Part shown: one piece after another, positions 46,438 to 56,550 of the stretch
Layout of the letters: each line of letters starts with the position of its first letter
Position numbering within the stretch: position 1 is the first letter of the stretch
Origin: Sediminicola sp963974715
Lineage (GTDB): Bacteria > Bacteroidota > Bacteroidia > Flavobacteriales > Flavobacteriaceae
NCBI GenBank assembly: GCA_963974715.1
Contig: CAXBDK010000004.1
Span: forward strand, 1-64,000
Length of the DNA: 64,000 nucleotides
Direction: 5' to 3'
Notes under the pieces: generated by a model
The model's input: the letters and a program-made list of their open reading frames with translations, nothing else
The model's database searches: none
What the model was told of the DNA's origin: nothing
Position numbers and translations under genes: made by a program

Positions 46438-47487
46438 ATGAGCGATAAGACTACCATTTACGACATTGCAAAAAAACTGAACATAACAGCGGCCACGGTA
46501 TCCCGGGCGCTGAACGATAACCCCAAAATAAGTGCCGCCACCAGAAAGCTGGTCATGGAAACCGCTGTGAGTATGGACTATAAACAGAACAAACTTGCCC
46601 TGGCACTGAAAAGCGGAAAAAGTAACAATGTGGGGGTCATTGTGCCCTACATCGACCGCAACTTTTTCTCATCCATCATCAGGGGAATCGAGGAAGAGCT
46701 CAATCCAAAGGGATATCATGTGATCATCGGTCAGACCTACGAGATGGAAAAAAAGGAAATAGAGACGATAAATGCGCTATTAAATGCCCAAGTGGATGGT
46801 ATTTTGATGTCCATTTCCAAATTATCCAAAAAAACGGAGCAGTACCAGCACGTACTCGATAAAAACGTACCATTGGTATTCTTTGATCGGAAAAAGAACA
46901 TCCCAGGGGTAAGTACGGTAACGATCAACGACTTTGACGGAGGGTACCAGGCCACCAAACACTTAATATCCCAAGGATGTTCCACTATTGCCCACCTCTC
47001 GGGGGACCGGTCGCTGGAAATCTATAAAAATAGGTGCGAGGGGTACAAAGAGGCACTCTTGGAACATGGCCTTCCCTATGACGAAAACTTGGTGTTACAG
47101 ACCAAAAGTGATATCGATTATGGAAAGAGGGCCGTAGAGCTTTTAATGAAACTCCCAAACCGTCCAGATGCCATTTTTTCATCAAGTGATTATGTGGCCT
47201 TGGGGGCCATTCAGAAACTAAAGGAAATGGGCATTAAGATACCGGATGAATTCTGCGTGGTAGGTTTTAGCAACGAACCCTTTACCAAGTTCATGGAACT
47301 TTCCATTTCTTCGGTAGACCAATCTCCCCAAGAAATGGGAAGATTGGCGGCCAAAGTTTTTCTGGAGCAGGGAATGAATACCGGAAAAGTAAAGATAGAA
47401 CAGAAAGTAGAGCTCACTCCCGAGCTCTTGATCCGGAAATCCTCCTCCAAACTGAAAGCTTTAAAACTCGGAAAGACCAATTTATAG
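46438..47487 (+). CDS. LacI-family regulator of the hexuronate operon
   Basis: A 349-residue regulator with helix-turn-helix TIYDIAKKLNITAATVSRAL, hinge YKQNKLALALKSGKSNNVGV and a sugar-binding sensor domain ending GFSNEPFTKFMELSISSVDQSPQEMG. It overlaps the end of uxaA by 6 bp, tail to tail. It probably represses the uxaA-kduI operon from the operator at 58191 and senses a uronate or KDG. It could also be linked to the 40-46 kb unit, which it faces divergently. Confidence 0.9.
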   Translation: MSDKTTIYDIAKKLNITAATVSRALNDNPKISAATRKLVMETAVSMDYKQNKLALALKSGKSNNVGVIVPYIDRNFFSSIIRGIEEELNPKGYHVIIGQTYEMEKKEIETINALLNAQVDGILMSISKLSKKTEQYQHVLDKNVPLVFFDRKKNIPGVSTVTINDFDGGYQATKHLISQGCSTIAHLSGDRSLEIYKNRCEGYKEALLEHGLPYDENLVLQTKSDIDYGKRAVELLMKLPNRPDAIFSSSDYVALGAIQKLKEMGIKIPDEFCVVGFSNEPFTKFMELSISSVDQSPQEMGRLAAKVFLEQGMNTGKVKIEQKVELTPELLIRKSSSKLKALKLGKTNL

Positions 47488-49095
47488 GGAAACCCCGCGT
47501 CGCCATGGAATAAAATCGTTCTGGTTCAATTCCATCGCCTTTGTCCTAATCCTACCGCTGGCAACATCCACTACAAAATCGAGCAGCTGTTCGCCCATTT
47601 CTTCAATGGTCCGCTCCCCCCTGATAACGGCGCCCGTATCAAAGTCGATGATATCCGTCATACGCACGGCAAGTTCGGTATTGGATGAAACCTTGATCAC
47701 GGGTGTAATGGGATTGCCCGTGGGCGTTCCCAACCCCGTGGTGAACAAAACAATATTGGCCCCTGAACCCACCATGGCGGTAGTGCTCTCAACATCATTC
47801 CCAGGGGTACACAGAAGATTGAATCCTTTCTTGGAGAGGTACTCCCCATAATCCAGCACATCCACTACAGGGGACGTACCGCCTTTTTTGGAGGCACCGG
47901 CAGATTTCATGGCATCGGTGATAAGACCGTCCTTAATATTTCCGGGGGACGGGTTCATATCGAAACCCGATCCCGCATCGACAACGGATCTTTCATATGC
48001 TTTCATCAATCCCAAGAATTTATCTGCCTTTTCCTCATCCACACATCGGTTCGCCAATTCCTGTTCCACTCCACAAAGTTCCGGAAATTCGGAAAGTACC
48101 GCAGTACCACCAAGTGCCACTAAAAGATCCGAAACATGGCCAAGGCTTGGATTGGCCGAAATTCCGGAAAACCCATCAGATCCCCCACACTCCAGTCCGA
48201 TGGATAGTTTGGATAAGGGTGCCGGTCTTCTTTCCAGGCCGTTGGCGTCCTTAATGGCCAGATAGGATTCCTTTATGATGGTATTCAGCATTTCGTCAAC
48301 AGTACCCATTTGTTGCTGTTCATAAATGAGGACGGGCTTTTTACTATGGGGTCCTATTTTGGCAAGGGCATCCTTAAATACCTGTATCTGTAAATTCTGA
48401 CAGCCCAGGCTCAGGACCGTGGCACCTGCCACATTGGGGTTGTTGACATAACCTGCCAACAATTTTGCCAGGGACTCCGAATCCTGACGAATCCCCCCAC
48501 ACCCACCTTGGTGCGAAATGAACCGCACCTCAACGTTTTCGAACACCCTTTCCCGACCTTCTAATCCCGAAGGGGCTTCCTGTACCGTATTTTGGATCAA
48601 TGAACGCAATAGCAATTGGTGCTTATCCACTTCCTTGCTCAAAAGTTCCTTTTCGAAAATGTCCTTGAGCAGTTCAATATTGCGGTTCTCACAGAATACG
48701 AGCGGAAAGAACAACCATACGTTTTGCGTACCTACTTGACCGTCTTCCCTGTGGTACCCCATAAAGGTCCTTTCTTTCCATTTTTCCACTACCGGTGGGG
48801 TCCAACCAATAGAAGCTGTTTTCTGGACCACCTTTTCACTTTCATGTTTTACATTTTCAACGGTGAGCACCTCCCCTTTCTGAATGGTTTTGCTGGCCTT
48901 CCCCACCAAAACACCGTACATCGTAATCTTGTCACCTTGCCCAAGATGCTCTAGGGCAATTTTATGTTTCGCTTTGGCGAATTCCACCAAATTGATATCC
49001 TCCCCTTCAAATTGAACGGTATCTCCCTGTTGCAGGTCCACAAGGGCTACCGCAACATTGTCGGAAGGGTGTACCTTTATCAGTTTCTTTTGCAT
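47482..49095 (-). CDS. uxaA: Altronate dehydratase
   Basis: Dehydrates D-altronate to 2-keto-3-deoxygluconate. It has 537 residues, with the N-terminal SAF domain (IKVHPSDNVAVALVDLQQGD) and the large UxaA domain: TFMGYHREDGQVGTQNVWL, ISHQGGCGGIRQDSESL, SIGLECGGSDGFSGISANPSLG and LCTPGNDVESTTAMVGSGANIVLF, holding the metal-site cysteines. It is the last gene of the uronate operon, 6 bp after uxaB. Confidence 0.95.
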   Translation of the reverse strand: MQKKLIKVHPSDNVAVALVDLQQGDTVQFEGEDINLVEFAKAKHKIALEHLGQGDKITMYGVLVGKASKTIQKGEVLTVENVKHESEKVVQKTASIGWTPPVVEKWKERTFMGYHREDGQVGTQNVWLFFPLVFCENRNIELLKDIFEKELLSKEVDKHQLLLRSLIQNTVQEAPSGLEGRERVFENVEVRFISHQGGCGGIRQDSESLAKLLAGYVNNPNVAGATVLSLGCQNLQIQVFKDALAKIGPHSKKPVLIYEQQQMGTVDEMLNTIIKESYLAIKDANGLERRPAPLSKLSIGLECGGSDGFSGISANPSLGHVSDLLVALGGTAVLSEFPELCGVEQELANRCVDEEKADKFLGLMKAYERSVVDAGSGFDMNPSPGNIKDGLITDAMKSAGASKKGGTSPVVDVLDYGEYLSKKGFNLLCTPGNDVESTTAMVGSGANIVLFTTGLGTPTGNPITPVIKVSSNTELAVRMTDIIDFDTGAVIRGERTIEEMGEQLLDFVVDVASGRIRTKAMELNQNDFIPWRRGVSL

Positions 49096-49101
49096 ACTAT
49101 T

Positions 49102-50550
49102 CTATTTTAACTGTTTCTTGTAGCGGGCATACCCCTCTTCGACTCCATGGTCCTCCAATGCCCCCAAGGCAATCGCTATGGCCTTTGTAAGCCCTTCGAC
49201 ATCGTTCAGGTCTTCGTCCCAGAGACCTTTGTTGCCCAAGATACCTTGGGCAATGGCGTCGTAGGATTCCAATTTCCAAGTTTCCGAAAAGAAAAAAACG
49301 ATCGTGGGATCATCTTGCACGGGCAAGGCTGCGTTTTCCCAATTCCCTTTGTAGAACCGGATCAAACATGCCAATGAAAAGCTAAGGTTAATCGGGAGTT
49401 TGGAATATGTTTTGACGTATTCCAACAGGCTGGGCAGTACCCTGACCTTAAATTTGGAAATGGAGTTTAGCGCAATACTGGACAATTGATGGCTAATGAA
49501 GGGATTTCTGAACCGATCGAACACTTCCGCCGCAAAGTCCCCCAGTTCCTGACGATCCATATCAAGGGTAGGGATTATTTCCCCAAAAACGGTCTCTTCT
49601 ATAAATCCTCCGGTAAAGGGGTCCATAACGGTCTCCCGCACCGTTTTATTTCCGTACATGGTTGAAAACGGTACCATTGCGGTATGCGCCCCGTTCAGGA
49701 TACGCACCTTTCGGGTGCGGTAGGGTTGCATGTCGCCCACGATCTTTACATCCAAGGAAGTCTTATGAAAGGGAAGTGTGTTCCTTAAACGTTCATTTCC
49801 CTCCACTACCCATAGAAAAAAGGCCTCTGCGGCCACGATGAGCGAATCCGAATAATCCAATTGTTCATTATAGCTATCGATTTCATCTTTCGGATAACCA
49901 GGGACGATTCGATCCACCAAGGTATTGTGAAAACTGCAGTTCTCCAGGAGCCAAGTTTGGAACTCCCCTTCCAATTTCCAGTCGGAAATATACTTTACCA
50001 TTATTTCCCTAAGGGTATCGGAATTATGGTTGATCAGTTCACATGGAATAATATACACGCCTTTGTCCTTTGCTCCCTTAAAATGCTGGTAACGCTTATA
50101 AAGCAACTGCGTCAATTTTGCGGGAAAGGATGAAGGTGGATGCATTTCCAATAGATCACTTGGATCATAAGCAATGCCCGCTTCCGTTGTATTGCTTACA
50201 ATGAAGGCAAGCTCCGTTTCCTTGGCAAGTTCCAAGTAGCCAAGAGGATCCGTATAGGGATCGATACTCTTCACAATATTCGTGATCAGTTCCTTTTCCT
50301 GAATTTCAATTCCCTTTTTTATCCCTTTCATAAAAAGCGTATACAAGCCATCCTGCTGCTTAAGCAATGGCACCAAACCCCTATCGATTGGCTGTACCAC
50401 TGCTATCCCCGCCTTAAAACCCGCCTCTTGGTTGAGTTTTTGGAAAGCGTAGTCCACAAATGCGCGCAGAAAGTTGCCTTCCCCGAACTGAACGACCTTA
50501 ATGGGCAAAAGAGTTTCGTTACCTGTATTTTTTCTATTCAATTTCATCAT
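49102..50550 (-). CDS. uxaB: Tagaturonate reductase (altronate oxidoreductase)
   Basis: Reduces D-tagaturonate to D-altronate with NADH. A 482-residue mannitol-dehydrogenase-family protein: N-terminal VVQFGEGNFLRAFVDYAFQ binds NAD, and FHNTLVDRIVPGYPKDE and VRILNGAHTAMVPFSTMYG (with the catalytic Lys/Asn/His region) identify UxaB. No mannonate branch (uxuA/uxuB) is present in the window, so glucuronate use would need those genes elsewhere. Confidence 0.94.
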   Translation of the reverse strand: MMKLNRKNTGNETLLPIKVVQFGEGNFLRAFVDYAFQKLNQEAGFKAGIAVVQPIDRGLVPLLKQQDGLYTLFMKGIKKGIEIQEKELITNIVKSIDPYTDPLGYLELAKETELAFIVSNTTEAGIAYDPSDLLEMHPPSSFPAKLTQLLYKRYQHFKGAKDKGVYIIPCELINHNSDTLREIMVKYISDWKLEGEFQTWLLENCSFHNTLVDRIVPGYPKDEIDSYNEQLDYSDSLIVAAEAFFLWVVEGNERLRNTLPFHKTSLDVKIVGDMQPYRTRKVRILNGAHTAMVPFSTMYGNKTVRETVMDPFTGGFIEETVFGEIIPTLDMDRQELGDFAAEVFDRFRNPFISHQLSSIALNSISKFKVRVLPSLLEYVKTYSKLPINLSFSLACLIRFYKGNWENAALPVQDDPTIVFFFSETWKLESYDAIAQGILGNKGLWDEDLNDVEGLTKAIAIALGALEDHGVEEGYARYKKQLK

Positions 50551-50571
50551 GGAAAAATCTAATAAATTGGT

Positions 50572-51867
50572 TTATAAACCGAACAAGCTGGGCAACCACA
50601 AGCTTAGTTCAGGAAAGTAGGTCACCAGGAACAATGCCAACAGCATGGCCGCAAAAAGTGGTAAAAGCGGACGTATTACTTTCTCTATGGTGGTCTTTGC
50701 CACCCCTACCCCAACAAATAGCACGGAACCTACCGGAGGGGTGCACAATCCTATACAGAGGTTTAAGATCATTATGATACCAAAATGGACTGGATCGAGT
50801 CCCAACTTGGTCACCACCGGTAGAAAAATGGGGGTAAATATGAGTACTGCCGGGGTCATATCCATAAATATGCCCACAAACAGCAGCAAGGCATTGATTA
50901 TAAGTAATATCACTATTTTGTTATCGCTCAGCGCCAAGAGTCCGGTACTGATATCCTGGGGAATGTTCTCATAGGACAGTACCCAGGACATGCTCATGGA
51001 GGCCCCAATTAGCAACATCACAATGGCCGTGGTGGCCGCAGAATCGAGCAAGACCTGTGGCAGGTTGCCCAACGTTATTTCTTTATAGAACATTCCCAAG
51101 ATCAGGGTGTACAGAACCGCTATCGCCGATGCTTCGGTAGCGGTAAAGATTCCTGTCACGATCCCCCCGATGACCAGCACAAGCAGAAGCAAGCTGGGCA
51201 GGGCATGTACAAATGTTCTAAAGATATCCCTTAAGGAACTGCGCTTTCCAACTTTATAGCCCTTTTTTTTTGCCCAAAAAGAGGCCACTATCATTAGAAA
51301 AAGACCCGTTAATATCCCCGGTATGTAGCCCGCAAGAAAAAGGGCCGCAATGGAGGCACCCCCACTTGCCAAGGAATACACTATTAGGACGTTGCTAGGT
51401 GGGATTATAAGGCCTGTAGTGGCCGAGGTAATGTTTACCGCTGCACCAAATTCTTTTGAATATCCTTCTTTCTCCATTTCAGGACCTAGGATACTGCCCA
51501 TTGCCGAGGCGGAGGCCATGGCAGATCCCGCAATGGCCCCCATAAGCATGGCCGACATCACATTGATCAGGGCCAGTCCCCCGGGTAAAGAGCCGACAAG
51601 GGTCTTGGCGAACGCGATCAGTCTATGGGCGATGCCCCCTTTGTTCATCAGTTCGCCGGACAGGATAAAAAAGGGAATGGCCAACAGGGCAAAACTGTCC
51701 AGACCGGTCCCAATACGTTGTGATACCGTGGTAAATGCCGGCAGTGCCGGGATACTTACCAGCATGGTCAACAAGGCCGAAATGGTTATGCTCCACGCCA
51801 CAGGGGTCCCAATGGCCAATAGCCCTATAAAGCTGATTACGAGTACAAGAATCGGAATATAGTCCAT
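50572..51867 (-). CDS. TRAP transporter large permease (DctM family)
   Basis: A 431-residue membrane subunit with about 12 helices. It has the DctM marks FILSGELMNKGGIAHRLIAFAKTLVG, IPPSNVLIVYSLASGGASIAALFLAGYIPGIL and FMDMTPAVLIFTPIFLPV. It drives Na+-coupled import together with the small permease and binding protein encoded directly upstream. In this operon the cargo is most likely a hexuronate. Confidence 0.93.
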   Translation of the reverse strand: MDYIPILVLVISFIGLLAIGTPVAWSITISALLTMLVSIPALPAFTTVSQRIGTGLDSFALLAIPFFILSGELMNKGGIAHRLIAFAKTLVGSLPGGLALINVMSAMLMGAIAGSAMASASAMGSILGPEMEKEGYSKEFGAAVNITSATTGLIIPPSNVLIVYSLASGGASIAALFLAGYIPGILTGLFLMIVASFWAKKKGYKVGKRSSLRDIFRTFVHALPSLLLLVLVIGGIVTGIFTATEASAIAVLYTLILGMFYKEITLGNLPQVLLDSAATTAIVMLLIGASMSMSWVLSYENIPQDISTGLLALSDNKIVILLIINALLLFVGIFMDMTPAVLIFTPIFLPVVTKLGLDPVHFGIIMILNLCIGLCTPPVGSVLFVGVGVAKTTIEKVIRPLLPLFAAMLLALFLVTYFPELSLWLPSLFGL

Positions 51868-51876
51868 AAGGGCGTT

Positions 51877-52335
51877 TCAATTGGTTAGAATATCGGAAAT
51901 TTTATAGTAGATGATAAGGATGCCGCTGATGGGTATCACGGCATAGACTAGGGCCAACGGCATTTGAAGGGCAGGGGAATACTGATCCAGCACATAGGTG
52001 ATATAGACCAAACGGGCGCCCCCTATTACCAAGGCCGTAATACTGAAAAGGATGATCAGGATACGGACGATAAGACGTAATTTTTTTTGCCCCCCCTCAT
52101 TTAATTTGGAAGGAAGAACATCGATCGCCACATGGGCATTGCGACCGGAAACATAGGCAGCGCCCAGGACTCCCACCCATATCATGAGATATCGGGCCAA
52201 TTCGTCCGTAAAAGAACTTGGCATCCCTATAAAATAGCGGCTAAAAACCTGCCAAAGTACGTTTACTACCATAACGGCCATAATGGTGATCAAAATCTTG
52301 GCCAACAGTTTATCGATTCGTGTCCTTAGTTCCAT
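51877..52335 (-). CDS. TRAP transporter small permease (DctQ family)
   Basis: A 152-residue protein with four hydrophobic helices and the family features NVLWQVFSRYFIGMPSSFTDELARYLMIWVG and GAAYVSGRNAHVAID. It partners the DctM-type subunit encoded 9 bp downstream. It begins 2 bp after the binding-protein gene. Confidence 0.92.
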   Translation of the reverse strand: MELRTRIDKLLAKILITIMAVMVVNVLWQVFSRYFIGMPSSFTDELARYLMIWVGVLGAAYVSGRNAHVAIDVLPSKLNEGGQKKLRLIVRILIILFSITALVIGGARLVYITYVLDQYSPALQMPLALVYAVIPISGILIIYYKISDILTN

Positions 52336-52337
52336 AG

Positions 52338-53318
52338 TCAGTTTGTTGCTTGAATCCGTTCTATCAAGGAAGAGAGTTCCCTATCATTTTTATAGGTGTC
52401 GTACACCCCTTTTACCTCGGAGGAAAAAAGGGTCTTATCGGGACGTATGATCTTAACTCCCGCTTTTTGGACCTCTTCCAGGGCCTCGGCTTCGGAGAGC
52501 GCCCATAATTTGCGTTGATAGGTCACGGATCTGTCCACCGCACCCTTTAGCCAGCCCCGCTCTTCTTCCGACAGTGATTCCCACAAGTGGGTGCCCATTA
52601 CAAGTGCATCCGGTAGTACGGTGTGCTCGTCCAAAGAATAAAACTTACACACCTCATAATGCCTGGACAAATAAAAGCTGGGAGGATTGTTCTCAGCACC
52701 GTCCACCACCCCCTGTTGAAGGGCGGTATAAAGTTCCCCCCAAGAAATTGGGGTGGGAGATCCTCCCAATTCCCGTACCATTTCCATGGATGTGATGCTT
52801 TCCATAACACGAATTTTTAATCCTTTAAGGTCGGTGGGAGTATTGATGGGACGATCCTTTGTATAAAAGCTCCTGCTTCCAGCATCGTAATATCCAAGCC
52901 CTTTTAACCAATATCTTTCCCCATCGTCCAACAGCTCTTGCCCAATAGGGCCATCCAGCACTCGGAATGCATGTTCCCTGTCCCTAAAAAGAAAGGGAAG
53001 GCCCAATACCCGCATTTTTGGGGCAAAATTTTCCAAGGTCCCCACAGAAACCTTGGTCATATCCAAACTCCCGATCTGCAGTAGTTCAAGGCATTCCCTT
53101 TCCGTTCCCAACTGCTGGCTCGGATAAATTTCCAATTGCAATTTGCCCTTGGAGACCTTTTTGAGGTCTTTGCCCATTTTCACCATGGCCTTGTGCACGG
53201 AATGGTTAACATCCAACCCGTGCGCAAGTTTGATTATCCTTCCCTGTTCCCTCAGGGCACATCCGTTGCTGCCGATCAGAAAAATTGCACATACTGCCAA
53301 CCTGAGGAACCTTTTCAT
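52338..53318 (-). CDS. TRAP transporter substrate-binding lipoprotein (DctP family)
   Basis: A 326-residue lipoprotein (lipobox FLIGSNGC). It has the DctP fold: IKLAHGLDVNHSVHKAMVKMGK, YPSQQLGTERECLELLQIGSLDMTKVS, and LKGLKIRVMES with the carboxylate-binding arginine, followed by GELYTALQQGVVDGAENNPPSFY. It binds an organic acid, here presumably galacturonate or glucuronate, and feeds the permeases. The start codon abuts the eda stop. Confidence 0.92.
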   Translation of the reverse strand: MKRFLRLAVCAIFLIGSNGCALREQGRIIKLAHGLDVNHSVHKAMVKMGKDLKKVSKGKLQLEIYPSQQLGTERECLELLQIGSLDMTKVSVGTLENFAPKMRVLGLPFLFRDREHAFRVLDGPIGQELLDDGERYWLKGLGYYDAGSRSFYTKDRPINTPTDLKGLKIRVMESITSMEMVRELGGSPTPISWGELYTALQQGVVDGAENNPPSFYLSRHYEVCKFYSLDEHTVLPDALVMGTHLWESLSEEERGWLKGAVDRSVTYQRKLWALSEAEALEEVQKAGVKIIRPDKTLFSSEVKGVYDTYKNDRELSSLIERIQATN

Positions 53319-53993
53319 TTATTTTTTTATTTTGATATTCCCTATGATCTGTAGGACCTGCGCCACCCGTTCCTGCAACCCTTTAAAATCCTGTTTGTCC
53401 AAAAGTTCCTTGGTGATCAATTGTGATCCAATACCCACACAGCTTACCCCGGCCCCAAACCAGGCCGACAAACTCTCTTGGGTGGGCGCCACGCCCCCTG
53501 TGGGCATAATATTTGTCCAGGGACAGGGGCCCTTTATACCCTTTACGAACTGCGGACCGTAGACATCCCCAGGGAAAAGTTTTACGATCTCACATCCAAA
53601 TTCCTCTGCTTTGGCAATTTCGCTAAGGGTACCGCATCCAGGGGACCATAGGATTTTACGCCTGTTACAGGCGATGGCAATATCTTCCCTAAACACGGGC
53701 GTAACCACAAAACTTGCCCCCATTTGCATGTAGAGTGATGCAGCGGCCGCATCGGTTACCGACCCGACCCCCAAAATCATGCCCGGACATTCCCTTAGGG
53801 CAAATTGCTGTAGCTCGGCGAATACCAAGTGTGCAAATTCGCCCCTTGCGGTGAACTCGAAAAGACGGGCCCCACCGTCAAAACAGGCCTTTACCACTTT
53901 TTGTACCATAGCGGCGTCCCGATGGTAAAAAAGCGGCACCAGACCGGTTCTTTCCATGGTCGCAAAAACTTCAATCCTAGAAAATACTCCCAT
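53319..53993 (-). CDS. eda: KDPG aldolase
   Basis: Splits 2-keto-3-deoxy-6-phosphogluconate into pyruvate and glyceraldehyde-3-phosphate. It has 224 residues. The class I aldolase motifs are GVGSVTDAAAASLYMQMGASFVVTP, the Schiff-base lysine in CEIVKLFPGDVYGPQFVKG and the phosphate loop IMPTGGVAPT. It is directly followed by the TRAP genes and preceded by kdgK by 11 bp. Confidence 0.94.
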   Translation of the reverse strand: MGVFSRIEVFATMERTGLVPLFYHRDAAMVQKVVKACFDGGARLFEFTARGEFAHLVFAELQQFALRECPGMILGVGSVTDAAAASLYMQMGASFVVTPVFREDIAIACNRRKILWSPGCGTLSEIAKAEEFGCEIVKLFPGDVYGPQFVKGIKGPCPWTNIMPTGGVAPTQESLSAWFGAGVSCVGIGSQLITKELLDKQDFKGLQERVAQVLQIIGNIKIKK

Positions 53994-54004
53994 AATCTAT
54001 AAAT

Positions 54005-55036
54005 CTATCTACGTACGCGCCCAGATCGGTCGCCTTCCATTAAATTAAAAACCTCTTCCTTGGATACCAGATTGGCATCCCCATAAACGGTATGTTTCAA
54101 ACAAGATGCCGCTACGGCAAAATCCAGTGCCTTTTGGTCGTCAAAATGGTTGAGCCCATAGATGAGAGCGCCCATAAAGCTATCGCCCGCCCCGATCCTG
54201 TCCACAATAAAAGTTATGTCGTATACGGGGGAAGCGTACAGTTCCGAGCCGTCATAAATGACGGCCGACCATGTATTATGGGAGGCACTGATATTGCCCC
54301 TATTGGTGACCGCTATTTTTTGTACGTCTGGAAAGCGTTTACTTAATTGGGTACAGAGTGACCAATGGCGATCCGTGTCCGTTTCGCCATTGGTCACTAT
54401 CCCAAAATATTTTTCAGAGGCATAATCTCCCGCCAAGATCACATCGCATTGGGCTACCATAGGTTCCATGATTTCTTGGGGAGATTTCCCATATTTCCAT
54501 AGGTTGGCCCTATAATTGAAATCGGTTGAGACGGTCAGCCCCATTTTTTTGGCCACTTCGATGCCCTGCATACAGACATCGGCCGCATCCTGGGAAATTC
54601 CTGCGGTTATCCCGGACCAGTGGAACCAAGATGCTTCCGCAAAGACCGTTTCCCATGGAACCATCCCTTTTTTTATGGTAGCAAAAGAGGAAAAGGCCCG
54701 ATCGTACACCACTTTGCTTCCCCGTATGGAAGCACCGTTCTCCAAAAAGTATATACCCAGACGATCTCCGCCCCTTAACATATGGTCCGTGCATACGTTC
54801 TGTTTCCTCATCTGCATCAAAGCACAGGTACCAATATCGTTATCGGGCAACCTACTGATAAATTCCGTATCCATCCCAAAGGTGGCCAAACTTGAAAGCA
54901 CGTTCAGTTCACTGCCCCCGTAATCGGCATTGAACTGGTCCACTTGGGAGAATTTTAAATGGTTTTTGGTGGAAAGCCTCAGCAATACCTCGCCGAATGC
55001 GATCGCTTTTTTTGTTTTATGCTCTGTTCGCTGCAT
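54005..55036 (-). CDS. kdgK: 2-keto-3-deoxygluconate kinase (PfkB family)
   Basis: Phosphorylates KDG for the aldolase Eda. The start at 55036 (MQRTEHKTKKAIAFGEVLLRL) lies 13 bp after the uxaC stop; an in-frame start at 55150 would overlap uxaC by 101 bp and its extra residues look non-native. Motifs are DYGGSELNVLSSLATFG (substrate loop) and DRIGAGDSFMGALIYGL (catalytic Asp). Length 343. Confidence 0.92.
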   Translation of the reverse strand: MQRTEHKTKKAIAFGEVLLRLSTKNHLKFSQVDQFNADYGGSELNVLSSLATFGMDTEFISRLPDNDIGTCALMQMRKQNVCTDHMLRGGDRLGIYFLENGASIRGSKVVYDRAFSSFATIKKGMVPWETVFAEASWFHWSGITAGISQDAADVCMQGIEVAKKMGLTVSTDFNYRANLWKYGKSPQEIMEPMVAQCDVILAGDYASEKYFGIVTNGETDTDRHWSLCTQLSKRFPDVQKIAVTNRGNISASHNTWSAVIYDGSELYASPVYDITFIVDRIGAGDSFMGALIYGLNHFDDQKALDFAVAASCLKHTVYGDANLVSKEEVFNLMEGDRSGRVRR

Positions 55037-55049
55037 TTTATCTCGACCG

Positions 55050-56459
55050 TTAAAAATTAAAATACTGCTTGGCGTTGTTATAGCAAATGTCCTGGACCAT
55101 CTTTCCGATCCATTCCATCTCGTTGGGAAGTTCGCCCCTATGAATCTCATCCCCTAATAAATTGCACAGGACCCTTCTAAAATATTCGTGTCGGGGAAAG
55201 GAAAGAAAGCTCCTGGAATCGGTGAGCATACCAACGAAACAACTTATAAGTCCCATATTGGAAAGGGCGTTCAATTGTTTGATGATACCGTCCTTCTGAT
55301 CTAGGAACCACCAGCCGGAACCAAATTGCACCTTCCCTTTGATGCTGCCATCGTTAAAATTACCTATCATACTGGCCAATACCTCATTGTCGGCAGGGTT
55401 CAGATTGTACAAGATCGTCTTGGCAAGCTGGTTTGTGGAATCCAAGGTATTCAAAAATCGGGACAATTTCTGCGCCTGCGGATAATCCCCAACGGAATCC
55501 CAGCCGGTATCCGGGCCCAACAATTGGGTCATTCTACTGTTATTGTTCCGCAAGGCCCCCAAGTGAAACTGTTGGACCCATCCCAGTCTGTGATACCCCT
55601 CCGACAAAAACAACAGAAGCGCTCCCTGGAATTTTTGTGCCTCCCCTTCGGTCACTTCTTTCCCCGATCTCTTTTTTTGAAAGATCGCTTCGATTTCGGC
55701 ATCGGTAAAAGGCTCATGGGAAATATGGGCCAGACCATGATCTGAGATCCGGCAGCCATGATGGTTAAAATGCTCCATCCTGTTTTGGAGGGCATCGCAA
55801 AGATTGGCATAGGTCGAAATTTCTACTCCAGAGATATTACCAAGGGTATCCAGATAGTCGTTATATCCGGGACCATTTAGTAAAATGGCCCTATCCGGCC
55901 GAAAGGACGTGGTCACCTTGGTCTTAAAATCGTCCTTCGCCAGTTTTTGATGGTGTTCCAAGGTATCCGTGGGATCCTCTGTGGTACAGACCACACGAAC
56001 ATCCATTTTAGCAAGCAGTTCCCGGCAGCTATACCCTGGACTATTGAGCAGTTCGCTACTCTCTGAATAGATGGAATCGGCGCTGTCCTTGGTAAGCAGT
56101 CGGTCGATATTAAAGTAGCGGGCCAGTTCCAGATGGGTCCAATGGTAGAGAGGGTTCCGCATGGTGTAGGGAACCACTTCCCCCCACTTGGCAAACTTTT
56201 CCCTATCTGGGGCATTACCCGTTATAAAGCGTTCGTCCACACCCATGGTACGCATGGCGCGCCATTTGTAGTGATCTCCCTGGATCCAGACTTCGGCTAT
56301 ATTGTTAAAGACCCTATCCTCTGCAATATCCTTTGGAGAGAGGTGGCAATGGTAATCTATAATGGGCATTTTACTGGCATATTCGTGGTACAGTACCTCG
56401 GCATATTTATTATCCAGCAAAAAATTCGAATGAATAAATGTATCCTTTCCTTTTTTCAT
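55050..56459 (-). CDS. uxaC: Uronate isomerase
   Basis: Isomerises D-glucuronate to fructuronate and D-galacturonate to tagaturonate. A 469-residue amidohydrolase-superfamily enzyme with the metal-site motif MPIIDYHCHLSPKDIAED, TTEDPTDTLEHH, TSFRPDRAI and a late SMIGNFNDGSIKGKVQFGSGWWFLDQ. It is followed by kdgK. The 91 bp separating it from kduD upstream is the largest gap in the operon. Confidence 0.95.
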   Translation of the reverse strand: MKKGKDTFIHSNFLLDNKYAEVLYHEYASKMPIIDYHCHLSPKDIAEDRVFNNIAEVWIQGDHYKWRAMRTMGVDERFITGNAPDREKFAKWGEVVPYTMRNPLYHWTHLELARYFNIDRLLTKDSADSIYSESSELLNSPGYSCRELLAKMDVRVVCTTEDPTDTLEHHQKLAKDDFKTKVTTSFRPDRAILLNGPGYNDYLDTLGNISGVEISTYANLCDALQNRMEHFNHHGCRISDHGLAHISHEPFTDAEIEAIFQKKRSGKEVTEGEAQKFQGALLLFLSEGYHRLGWVQQFHLGALRNNNSRMTQLLGPDTGWDSVGDYPQAQKLSRFLNTLDSTNQLAKTILYNLNPADNEVLASMIGNFNDGSIKGKVQFGSGWWFLDQKDGIIKQLNALSNMGLISCFVGMLTDSRSFLSFPRHEYFRRVLCNLLGDEIHRGELPNEMEWIGKMVQDICYNNAKQYFNF

Positions 56460-56550
56460 CTGTTCAAATTTATCTTTTTTTCAAGGTCAGATGTAATTTT
56501 GCCCCCTTGGACCGAATAAAATTTGTGTGAAGGGACATTTCAATGTGTCG

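Noticed and set aside
54005..55150. Longer kdgK start at 55150
   Set aside because: It would overlap uxaC by about 100 bp, and the added residues do not resemble kinase N-termini.
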